A stretch of DNA of 5,940 nt from NCBI GenBank assembly GCA_035499215.1, contig DATJZH010000347.1:1-5940 (forward strand), read 5' to 3'. The notes below the pieces were generated by a model. That model was not told the DNA's origin. It saw only the letters and a list, made by a program, of their open reading frames with translations, and did not search any database. The DNA is from DATJZH01 sp035499215. Lineage in GTDB: Bacteria; Actinomycetota; Actinomycetes; Streptosporangiales; Streptosporangiaceae. Both the position numbers and the translations under genes were made by a program. Position 1 is the stretch's first letter. Every line of letters starts with the position of its first letter. Of this stretch, positions 1 through 5,739 are shown piece by piece.

Positions 1-1
1 T

Positions 2-2986
2 CTAGGCGACGACTTTCGCGGTGGACGAGCCGTCGGCGAGGCGGCGCACTTCGAGGCGCTCAGGCACTCTGTCCTTCAGCTCGGCCACGTGGCTCACGAT
101 GCCGACTACCCGTCCGCGATCCCGCAGCTCGTCGATGACGCCGAGCACCTGGTCCAGTGTTTCGGAGTCAAGGGATCCGAAGCCCTCGTCGATGAACAGC
201 GTGTCCAGGTCCATTCCCCCGGCGTCGGCCTTGACCACGTCAGCCAGGCCCAGCGCCAGCGCAAGCGAGGTGTAGAACGTCTCACCGCCGGACAGTGATC
301 TGGGGCTGCGTTCCTCGCCGGTGTACCGGTCGATCACCGACAGCGTCAGCCCGGCGCGCTGCCGCCTGGTCTCGCCCTGATCGATGCGCCTGAGTTCATA
401 GCGACCCGATGACATCACCGACAATCGCACATTGGCCGCGGCGACGACCTGCTCGAACCAGCGCCGCAGGACATATGTCGTCAGCGCCACGCGGCGGTGG
501 CCATCCATGCCCTTGGCCAGGCCAGCCAGGTGGATGACCGCCTCGGTCGTCTCGGCAAGGCGTTCAGCTGAGTTCTCGGCTGCCTGGACCTCATCCCGCC
601 GCCGACTGAACCGGTCGGCCCTGGCGGCCGCGGCTTCGGCCGCGGCCGCTGCCCGCCGCTCGGCATCCTGCGCGCGGCCGCGTGCCACGGCGGCGCCGCG
701 CGCCGCCGCGTGCACCTCGTCTGCCCGGTCGGGATCGAGGCCGGCCAGATCACCTGCTTGTGCCGCGGCAGTCAGGGCCGCCAGCCTCGTGTTCCAGCAC
801 ATCACCAGCTCGTCAAGCCCGGCCTGATCATCGGGGGTGAGCACCGCCGATGTGGCCAGCTCCAGCGACGCGAAACCGCGCTCCAGCGCCTCGCGCTCAG
901 CCCTCCCGCAGGCGCTGCGTTCCTCCGCGAGCGCAGCGCCGAGCCCGTCCAGTGCCGCCGCCATCACCTGATCCGCGGTCGCCGACCGCAGGAGCACCGC
1001 CTGGCGCTCGGACACCGACGGGTGTCCCTGTGCTGCCTCGGTGAGTTCTGCGCGCAGCACAGCGAGGTCCGTCTCAGCCTGCTGCGCCCGCTGCCTTGCT
1101 GCCACGGCAGCATTCGCGGCTGCCAGCATCTCGCCGGCGACCTGCTCCTGCTCAGCTCGCCGATCCGCCAGCCGCCGTTCCAGCAGCGCTGCCGCTGCTG
1201 CGGCCTGATCCGCGCCGGCAATGCGCTCCATCAAGGCGGCTGCCTCGCCGGCCAGGAAATCGGGCTCGGCGCCATCGGCCACCGCGGCGCATGCGGCCGC
1301 GTCGGTGGCGAGCTCGTCGCGCTCGCCCTCGGCTCGCCTGCGCCGCGCCTCGGCCGCCTCGCGCGCAGCCGCGGCTTCGGCAAGATCCTGCTCGGTCACC
1401 GCTTTCTCCACCGACTGGGCCGGAGCCGGATGCGCGGCCGAGCCGCATACCGGGCAGGATGCGCCGTCGGTCAGCTGAGCGGCCAGTTCCGCTGCCATGC
1501 CTCGCAGCCGGGTGTCCATCTGCCGCTGGTGGTCATCCACGAGCCGCTGGTGGGTGTCCGCGGCGTCGCGCGCAGCCGACTGCGCTGCCGCCAGCAGGGG
1601 CGCAAGCTGGCCGAGGCGGACCGCGGCCGCGTGCCGTTTGTCGATCACGGCTAGCTGCGCGCGGATGCCATCGACGCAGGCTGCCTCGAGTCTGGCTTCG
1701 GCCAGCCGGCCTTCCAGGGCGGCAATGTGCTCTGGGAGATCTTGGCTGGCAGCCTCCAGGGAGCTGACTCGGCCCGCTGCCGCCGCGGCGGCCTCGGCGA
1801 GGGTTTCCAGGGCCGCCGTCCGGCGCGGCAACGTGGCCTCCGTCGCGGCGAGATGCTGCAACGCGGCAGCCTCCCGCTCGCACGCCGCGGCGCGGGCGGC
1901 AGCCTGCGGACCGCCGCGTCCGGCGAGCGAGTCATCGGTCACCTCGCAGTCCAGGCCGAGCAGACGGGATGTCGCCGTGCGGGCCGCGGCCCGAGCGTCA
2001 GCCAGCACCGCCAGCAGCGGCCGGACCGGGTCGGCCCGCCGGGCTGCCGTCAGCTGCCGTGCTCGCTCGTCGTGCTCGGCCCTGGTGCTCTCATGCTCGC
2101 GGAGGCTCGCCAGCGCCTCGGTCAGCCGGGCCACGAGACCGGACTGCTGTCTCGCCCGCTCGTCCGCCGTCCCCGCCGACGCCGCCTCGCTGGCCGCGAT
2201 CTCCAGATCGTCGGCTCTGGCCGCGGCGATCTCCGCGAGCTCCTCGGCGACCTCCTTGATCCGGATCCCGCGCTCAGCAGCTGGCAACGCCAGCAGCTCC
2301 GTGCGGGCATCGGGATCGAGCCCGGCCGCCTCGGCTGCCGCGGAAACGGCATGCCGGATAGCGGCATCGGCTTCCTGCCGCGCCCGGAGCGCATCGGCGC
2401 GGTGGCGGTCGAGCTCGGCGGTGATGCGGTCGTAGAGCTGCGTGCCGAACAGCTTGGTCAGCACAGCGCGCCGGTCATCGTCATCGCAGCGCAGGAACTT
2501 CGCGAACTCGCCCTGCGGCAGCAGCATGACCTGGGTGAACTGCTCCCGGTTGAGCCCCACCTGCTCGGTGATCAGCTCGCCTGCCTCGGCCTTGTTCGCC
2601 GTCAGGCTGGCCCAGGTGCCGTCCTGCAGCCGCTGCAGGTGCACCCGCATCGGCTCGGTCGTGTATCCCCGGCCGCGCTTCTTCAGGCGCTGATGCTCCG
2701 GGGCCCGGCAGATCCGGTAGCGGACGCCGCCGAGCGAGAACTCCAGCGTGACCGACGGCTCGGCATCGGCCGCCGCGAAGTCCGAGTGCAGCCGGTCAGC
2801 ACCGGTTTCATCCCCGGCGAGGCCGCCATAGAGCGCGAACGTGATCGCGTCGAGGATCGTGGTCTTCCCCGCCCCGGTCGGTCCCTCCAGCAAGAAGAGC
2901 CCGCTGCGGGCAAGCCGATCGAAGTCGACATGCTGCGCTGTGGCATACGGGCCGAAAGCCCGCAGTTCCAGAGCATGCAGCCGCAT
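2..2986 (-). CDS. sbcC: SbcC, Rad50-like ATPase subunit of the SbcCD nuclease
   Basis: This is the SMC/Rad50-type ATPase partner of SbcD; the complex cleaves DNA hairpins and processes double-strand ends in the cytoplasm. The product is 994 residues, close to the roughly 1000-1050 usual for the family. Visible motifs in order: N-terminal MRLHALELRAFGPY; Walker A GPTGAGKT at 35-42; Q-loop FTQVMLLPQGEF at 150-161; long Ala/Glu/Arg-rich coiled-coil arms at about 190-505 and 525-850; zinc-hook CPVC at 511-514, the dimerisation tip; ABC signature LSGGE at 898-902; Walker B LFIDE at 930-934; D-loop GSLD at 937-940; and H-loop His966 in GIVSH. The reading frame stays open 70 codons further upstream, but that extension is the out-of-frame shadow of sbcD. 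The ATG at 2986 starts exactly at the conserved N-terminus, overlaps the sbcD stop as TGATG, and has GAGG 10 bases upstream. The gene is complete, with its TAG stop at 4-2. Function is certain from motifs. Confidence 0.97.
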   Translation of the reverse strand: MRLHALELRAFGPYATAQHVDFDRLARSGLFLLEGPTGAGKTTILDAITFALYGGLAGDETGADRLHSDFAAADAEPSVTLEFSLGGVRYRICRAPEHQRLKKRGRGYTTEPMRVHLQRLQDGTWASLTANKAEAGELITEQVGLNREQFTQVMLLPQGEFAKFLRCDDDDRRAVLTKLFGTQLYDRITAELDRHRADALRARQEADAAIRHAVSAAAEAAGLDPDARTELLALPAAERGIRIKEVAEELAEIAAARADDLEIAASEAASAGTADERARQQSGLVARLTEALASLREHESTRAEHDERARQLTAARRADPVRPLLAVLADARAAARTATSRLLGLDCEVTDDSLAGRGGPQAAARAAACEREAAALQHLAATEATLPRRTAALETLAEAAAAAAGRVSSLEAASQDLPEHIAALEGRLAEARLEAACVDGIRAQLAVIDKRHAAAVRLGQLAPLLAAAQSAARDAADTHQRLVDDHQRQMDTRLRGMAAELAAQLTDGASCPVCGSAAHPAPAQSVEKAVTEQDLAEAAAAREAAEARRRRAEGERDELATDAAACAAVADGAEPDFLAGEAAALMERIAGADQAAAAAALLERRLADRRAEQEQVAGEMLAAANAAVAARQRAQQAETDLAVLRAELTEAAQGHPSVSERQAVLLRSATADQVMAAALDGLGAALAEERSACGRAEREALERGFASLELATSAVLTPDDQAGLDELVMCWNTRLAALTAAAQAGDLAGLDPDRADEVHAAARGAAVARGRAQDAERRAAAAAEAAAARADRFSRRRDEVQAAENSAERLAETTEAVIHLAGLAKGMDGHRRVALTTYVLRRWFEQVVAAANVRLSVMSSGRYELRRIDQGETRRQRAGLTLSVIDRYTGEERSPRSLSGGETFYTSLALALGLADVVKADAGGMDLDTLFIDEGFGSLDSETLDQVLGVIDELRDRGRVVGIVSHVAELKDRVPERLEVRRLADGSSTAKVVA
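624..649. repeat. 11-bp perfect inverted repeat with 4-base loop inside sbcC
   Basis: GCGGCCGCGGC at 624-634 and its exact complement GCCGCGGCCGC at 639-649 are separated by TTCG. On the plus strand this is a C(TTCG)G tetraloop hairpin; in the sbcC message the loop reads CGAA. It encodes an Ala-rich stretch of the distal coiled-coil arm (AAAAEAAAA), so Ala codon choice (GCG/GCC) explains much of it. No regulatory role is shown. Confidence 0.6.
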
Positions 2987-4200
2987 CAGGCAGCCGCCTC
3001 GGCCTGCTGCGCTGCTTCCACGGCGTCTCGCAGGACCGTGCGCTGAGGCCCGTCCGGTGCGCCGCCGCTGCTGAACTCGACGAACATCCCGCAGATCTCG
3101 ACCGGGTCGATGGTCCGCGCCAGGCGCCCCAGGTCGGCGTCGGCGCTGATCAGGCCGCCCTCGGGAGCGAAATCCAGCACCAGGGTGTGCGGCCATTTCT
3201 CCCGCAGCCGCTCCATCGGCGAGTGCGGCCGCACGGCATCGGTCAGCACGACCTTGACCCAGGCGCCCGCCAGATCGGCGAGGTCGGCGCCGGCCCGGCC
3301 GAGCAGCTCGCCGATCGTGCCCCGGACTTCGCGCAGCGGCCGGGGCACCGGTGCCGCCAGCTGGGTCGTGACCACCCGCCCGGCCCCGTCGATCTCGGCG
3401 AGGGTGACGGACTTGACGTGATCGCGCTCGGAGAACGAGAACGCCAGTGGCGATCCGGAATACCTGACCACCGTGCCCCCTTTCCTCGCCGGGCCCGATT
3501 GCCCCGCCAGAACGTCCGTGGCGGGACCGTCCCCGGCCGGGATCTGCTGCCCGCGGTGCAGATGACCCAGTGCCACGTAGGTGAAGCCGGCGAAAACCGA
3601 GGCTGGCGCGTCGCCGATGCCGCCGACCCGGATGTCCCGTTCAGACTCTGATGCCTCGCCGCCAGTGACGAAGGCGTGGGCCGCGACAACTACGCGGCCG
3701 ATGCCCCGGCGCGCCGCGTCCGAGCGGATCAGCTCGGCCGCCGCGGCCAGCACCGAGGCGTGCGAGCGCGCCCCGCCAAGCTCCGCCATCACAGCGTCGG
3801 GCAGCAGGTAGGGAATTCCGTAGATGGCTACTGCGCCGTCGGAATCGCCGCGGACGACGGGGCGGGCGATGTCCGAGACGGACGTGCGCAGGTGGATGCC
3901 CGCCAGCTCGCTCAGCCTGGCGCCAAATCCGAGCCGCACCGCCGAGTCATGGTTGCCGCTGGTGATGACCACCGGAATCCGCGCGCTGGCGAAGCCCCGC
4001 AGTGCGCCGTCGAGGACACTCACCGCGTCCGTGGACGGCACTGCCCGGTCGTAGACGTCCCCCGCCACCACGACGGCGTCTGCCTGGTGGCGGACCGCCT
4101 CGCCGAGCAGCCACTCCAGGAAAGCAGCCTGGTGCGGCAGCATGCTCGCGCCGTGCAGGGTGCGCCCCAGGTGCCAGTCCGAGGTGTGGATCAGTCTCAT
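2986..4200 (-). CDS. sbcD: SbcD, Mre11-like exonuclease subunit of SbcCD
   Basis: This is the metallophosphoesterase nuclease subunit of SbcCD, homologous to Mre11; with SbcC it acts as an ATP-dependent exonuclease and hairpin endonuclease using Mn-type metal centres. The product has 404 residues. All phosphoesterase motifs are present: SDWHLG with D8 and H10; GDVYD with D48; GNHD at 82-85; AHAF with H175; and GHLH at 212-215. These are followed by the family block RYSGSPLAFSFSE at 246-258. The C-terminal capping region is ordinary and ends in an Ala/Gln/Glu-rich tail. A segment of about 20 Gly/Pro/Ala-rich residues at about 221-243 lies between GHLHRGQQ and RYSGSP, longer than I know for the family. 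The ATG at 4200 begins the conserved MRLIHTSDWHLG. GGGAG at 4219-4215 is the nearest ribosome-binding-like sequence, at a long 14-base spacing. It is the first gene of the sbcDC operon, and its TGA overlaps the sbcC ATG by one base. Confidence 0.97.
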   Translation of the reverse strand: MRLIHTSDWHLGRTLHGASMLPHQAAFLEWLLGEAVRHQADAVVVAGDVYDRAVPSTDAVSVLDGALRGFASARIPVVITSGNHDSAVRLGFGARLSELAGIHLRTSVSDIARPVVRGDSDGAVAIYGIPYLLPDAVMAELGGARSHASVLAAAAELIRSDAARRGIGRVVVAAHAFVTGGEASESERDIRVGGIGDAPASVFAGFTYVALGHLHRGQQIPAGDGPATDVLAGQSGPARKGGTVVRYSGSPLAFSFSERDHVKSVTLAEIDGAGRVVTTQLAAPVPRPLREVRGTIGELLGRAGADLADLAGAWVKVVLTDAVRPHSPMERLREKWPHTLVLDFAPEGGLISADADLGRLARTIDPVEICGMFVEFSSGGAPDGPQRTVLRDAVEAAQQAEAAA

Positions 4201-4289
4201 CGGCGTGCCATGGACTCCCGTCTAGAGCCGGTGATGGCAAGGCGGATCGGGCATCGTGCCACCCCTCATGATGGCGGGCGAAGACGACA

Positions 4290-4398
4290 GTTCTCGCGAC
4301 CGGCGAATCACGGCGTGTCGCCCGATGGCGCGCAGCCGCTCCCGCGCATCATCGTCCATCACCGCATCACCGCCCGCAGCCACCGTGACCGCGAGAAC
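4290..4398. repeat. Long-spaced inverted repeat between sbcD and the divergent gene
   Basis: GTTCTCGCG at 4290-4298 is the exact complement of CGCGAGAAC at 4390-4398. The pairing resumes with TCACGG at 4308-4313 against CCGTGA at 4383-4388. That gives 15 paired bases, with 9 unpaired bases on one arm and 1 on the other, around a 69-base loop. In a transcript reading toward sbcD the whole element would lie in the 5' leader. It also contains a tandem CATCACCG doublet at 4357-4372. A structural or protein-binding role is inference only. Confidence 0.35.
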
Positions 4399-4429
4399 CA
4401 CAACCGGACCTGGCGCTGACCTGCATTAA

Positions 4430-4445
4430 TCGAATTCGTGTTCTA
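4430..4445. promoter_or_regulatory. LexA (SOS-box)-like palindrome in the divergent intergenic region
   Basis: The 16-mer TCGAATTCGTGTTCTA matches 10 of the 12 fixed positions of the actinobacterial LexA operator TCGAAC-N4-GTTCGA. One of the two mismatches is in the important core (GAAT in place of GAAC). It sits in the only AT-rich pocket of the region (about 4421-4455), 10 bases upstream of the ATG of the small Cys-rich gene and 229 bases upstream of sbcD on the other strand, so it could influence either. No convincing -35/-10 pair is visible. ATTAAT at 4425-4430 is the closest -10-like hexamer. Confidence 0.3.
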
Positions 4446-4455
4446 CTTGGTTGCT

Positions 4456-4662
4456 ATGCAGGAGATCTCCCGTCCGGCCTGGTGGCGTTATCCGGCGGCG
4501 TGCCCGGCAGGGCACCAATGGGGACCAGGGCGGGTCATCGTCGGATGGATGCCGTGTGACTGCGCCGGCGCCCTCGAGCATCCCGGCCGCGGCCACCTGT
4601 GGGTACGCTGCGGCATGCAGGGCTGCACGGCAACCTGGTACCGGCCACGGCACGGCTCGTAG
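4456..4662 (+). CDS. Small Cys/His/Trp-rich zinc-ribbon-like protein, function unknown
   Basis: The product is a 68-residue protein that begins MQEISRPAWWRYP. Putative metal ligands come in pairs: C16 and H20 (CPAGH), C34 and C36 (CDC), H42 and H47, and C52 and C57 (CGMQGC). There are six Trp in 68 residues. Five Cys with interspersed His in so short a chain suggest a structural zinc-binding fold. I have the impression of similar uncharacterised small proteins in actinomycetes (WWRYP, CxxGH, PGRVIVxW, CDC, RC....C.xxWYxPRH), but no assigned role. A GTG at 4438 would add six residues, but it lies inside the palindromic site. The ATG at 4456 is preferred because it sits just before the WWRYP block. 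No Shine-Dalgarno is visible at either start, so leaderless translation is possible. The gene is divergent from sbcD and 60 bases upstream of upp on the same strand, so co-transcription with upp is possible. Confidence 0.72.
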   Translation: MQEISRPAWWRYPAACPAGHQWGPGRVIVGWMPCDCAGALEHPGRGHLWVRCGMQGCTATWYRPRHGS

Positions 4663-4665
4663 AAT
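4660..4665 (+). promoter_or_regulatory. Possible -10 element for upp
   Basis: TAGAAT overlaps the stop codon of the small Cys-rich gene and fits the TAnnnT pattern of actinobacterial -10 elements. Transcription would begin near 4672 and give a leader of about 50 bases that contains the hairpin at 4683-4710. No good -35 is seen (CTGGTA at 4635-4640 would need a 19-base spacer), so this is weak. Confidence 0.25.
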
Positions 4666-4682
4666 CGTCCCGGGCGACGGCA

Positions 4683-4710
4683 GGCAGCCACCCGGCGAGC
4701 GCCGGCTGCC
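4683..4710 (+). promoter_or_regulatory. Stable hairpin in the upp leader
   Basis: GGCAGCC at 4683-4689 pairs exactly with GGCTGCC at 4704-4710. Inside it, GGC at 4694-4696 pairs with GCC at 4701-4703 around a GAGC loop, with ACCC bulged on the 5' side. The 10-bp stem ends only 12 bases before the upp ATG and directly abuts the ribosome binding area. No T-run follows, so it is not a typical intrinsic terminator. It may affect translation of upp or simply be an intergenic structure. Confidence 0.35.
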
Positions 4711-4722
4711 AGACTGAGGATC

Positions 4723-5364
4723 ATGCAGACCCTGGTAGCCGATCATCCGCTCGTCACGCACAAGCTCACTGCGCTCCGTGACGCGAGAACCGAGACCCCG
4801 ACGTTCCGCAGGCTCACCGATGAGCTGGTAACCCTGCTCGCCTACGAGGCGACCAGGCATATCCGGGTCGAGCACATATCCGTGCGCACGCCGCTCGGCC
4901 CGGCCGACGGGGTCAGGCTGTCCCGCCCCGTCCCGCTGGTGATTCCGGTACTGCGGGCCGGAATCGGAATGCTCGACGGCATGGCCCGGCTGCTGCCCAG
5001 GGCCGATGTCGGCTTCATCGGGCTGATCCGGGACGAGGAGACGCTGCAAGCATCCACCTATGCCGCCCGCCTCCCGGCTGACCTGGCGGGCCGGGACACG
5101 TTCGTGCTTGACCCGATGCTGGCGACCGGCGGGACGCTGGAGACGGTCATCGGGATGCTCGTTTCGCGCGCAGCAGCGTCTGTCACCGCCATCTGCCTGC
5201 TGGCCGCACCCGAGGGACTGGCGCGGCTGGGCACCGCGTTCCCGGACGACCTGAACATACCGATCCGGATAGTGACGGGGGCAGTGGACCGCCAGCTGAA
5301 CGACAAGGGCTACATCGTGCCAGGTCTCGGCGATGCCGGCGACCGGCTGTTCGGCGAGATCTAA
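4723..5364 (+). CDS. upp: Uracil phosphoribosyltransferase
   Basis: Upp converts uracil and PRPP to UMP and pyrophosphate in the cytoplasmic pyrimidine salvage pathway. The 213-residue length is typical. Recognisable blocks: N-terminal DHPLVTHKLTALRD at 8-20; LTDELVTLLAYEATR at 31-45; VLRAG at 76-80; GMLDGMARLLP at 82-92; RDEETLQASTY at 103-113; the PRPP-binding loop DPMLATGGT at 130-138; LLAAPEGL at 159-166; and the uracil-binding C-terminus GYIVPGLGDAGDR at 196-208. The ATG at 4723 places DHPL at the usual position. GAGGA at 4716-4720 lies only 2 bases before it, an unusually short spacing for a Shine-Dalgarno. The gene lies 60 bases after the small Cys-rich gene and converges with a short minus-strand ORF across a hairpin terminator. 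Nothing is missing from the active site, and the assignment is secure. Confidence 0.97.
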   Translation: MQTLVADHPLVTHKLTALRDARTETPTFRRLTDELVTLLAYEATRHIRVEHISVRTPLGPADGVRLSRPVPLVIPVLRAGIGMLDGMARLLPRADVGFIGLIRDEETLQASTYAARLPADLAGRDTFVLDPMLATGGTLETVIGMLVSRAAASVTAICLLAAPEGLARLGTAFPDDLNIPIRIVTGAVDRQLNDKGYIVPGLGDAGDRLFGEI

Positions 5365-5407
5365 GCAGCCCCGCCCGGCTGGCTCGCTCGCCGTCACCGG
5401 GGCAGGA

Positions 5408-5438
5408 GATCCGGCGCGACGGCACCGCGCACCGGATC
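5408..5438. terminator. Bidirectional hairpin terminator downstream of upp
   Basis: GATCCGG at 5408-5414 pairs with CCGGATC at 5432-5438. The stem continues with CGCG at 5415-5418 against CGCG at 5426-5429, leaving a CA bulge and a 7-base loop. The 11-bp GC-rich stem lies 43 bases after the upp stop and 4 bases after the stop of the minus-strand ORF ending at 5443, as expected for a shared terminator between convergent genes. It lacks a T-run, which is common for actinobacterial terminators. A smaller hairpin, CAGCC at 5366-5370 with GGCTG at 5377-5381, lies right after upp. Confidence 0.5.
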
Positions 5439-5442
5439 GGCG

Positions 5443-5661
5443 CTAGATGCCGACCGGGTGCCGGACCGTCTTGGTCTCCAGGAACGCCAGCAGGCGGCGG
5501 GTGCCGGGCAGGACCCCGGTCCTGCGCTGCGGCGAAGACCCGCCTGACGTTGCCGCGGCCAGCCGCTCTAGCTCCGGCCGGGCTGGCGGGTCGATGCCGG
5601 ACAGGTCGTGCGGAACCCACTGCGACCGGAATGCAACGCCACGCTGGCGAGTAAACGCCAC
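5443..5661 (-). CDS. Hypothetical protein, possibly the 3' remnant of a larger gene
   Basis: This reading frame encodes 72 residues from a GTG at 5661 to TAG at 5445-5443. Third positions are strongly G/C. The protein reads as plausible coding sequence (WVPHDLSGIDPPARPELERL, then RRLLAFLETKTVRHPVGI), while the opposite strand gives an Arg/Ser/Cys-rich product. The end resembles, only loosely and from memory, C-terminal tails of aldehyde dehydrogenases (E-x-L-E-x-K-T-V); I do not claim the family. The frame is open up to 5928, but upstream of about 5680 it is the antisense of the transporter fragment. No ribosome binding site precedes the GTG, which lies inside the tandem repeat. The frame ends at a strong hairpin, which supports a genuine gene end. 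A truncated gene is the likeliest reading, and a spurious ORF is possible. Confidence 0.35.
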   Translation of the reverse strand: MAFTRQRGVAFRSQWVPHDLSGIDPPARPELERLAAATSGGSSPQRRTGVLPGTRRLLAFLETKTVRHPVGI

Positions 5662-5672
5662 GCTAGCGAGTA
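5635..5672. repeat. Two adjacent 19-bp tandem repeats
   Basis: AACGCCACGCTGGCGAGTA at 5635-5653 is followed immediately by AACGCCACGCTAGCGAGTA at 5654-5672, identical except for one base (G5646 versus A5665). Each unit has internal symmetry: CGCCA-CGC-TGGCG in the first and the palindrome CGCTAGCG in the second. CTAGCGAGTA is reminiscent of half-sites for TetR-type regulators. The pair lies 19 bases upstream of the strong ribosome binding site at 5692-5700, so an operator or promoter-region role is possible, as is simple slippage duplication. Confidence 0.6.
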
Positions 5673-5700
5673 TCGGCTGGGCCGTCCGGGCGGAGAGGAG

Positions 5701-5739
5701 ATGACCATGCGAGCAGTCGGCACGTACACACCGACGTGA
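5701..5739 (+). other. 12-codon ORF with a strong ribosome binding site
   Basis: GGAGAGGAG at 5692-5700 precedes ATG at 5701 and a second in-frame ATG at 5707; AGGAG is 6 bases from the second, the ideal distance. The peptide is MTMRAVGTYTPT, ended by TGA at 5737-5739. The next codon, ATG at 5740, is in the same frame and opens the transporter fragment. This looks like the true 5' end of a gene whose following part was lost by deletion or changed by a stop mutation. A leader peptide is the alternative. Confidence 0.4.

Noticed and set aside
710..1654. 314-codon plus-strand ORF opposite sbcC
   Set aside because: Antisense shadow of the SbcC coiled coil; no family motifs, while the minus strand has an unbroken set of SbcC motifs.
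1727..3046. 439-codon plus-strand ORF opposite sbcC
   Set aside because: Antisense shadow of a high-GC gene; the composition is low-complexity Arg/Gly/Leu/Ala and no domain is recognisable.
2987..3196. 70-codon N-terminal extension of the sbcC reading frame
   Set aside because: It is Arg/Gly/Pro-rich, lies out of frame inside the sbcD C-terminus, and the conserved SbcC N-terminus begins at the ATG at 2986.
4357..4372. Tandem CATCACCG doublet
   Set aside because: Only two 8-base copies, within a longer inverted repeat; too short to call a repeat element.
3676..4419. 247-codon plus-strand ORF opposite sbcD and through the intergenic region
   Set aside because: Mostly antisense to sbcD and rich in Arg/His/Pro; the part in the intergenic region has no features of its own.
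4201..4455. tRNA, small RNA or CRISPR-like structure in the intergenic region
   Set aside because: No cloverleaf, no CCA-type acceptor pairing and no regularly spaced repeats were found on either strand.
4426..5397. 323-codon minus-strand ORF over upp and the small gene
   Set aside because: It is antisense to a certain upp gene, has no recognisable motifs and an odd composition, and comes from high-GC codon bias.
5447..5704. 85-codon plus-strand ORF
   Set aside because: It shares third-codon columns with the minus-strand frame but gives an Arg/Ser/Cys-rich product; the minus frame is more protein-like and ends at a hairpin.
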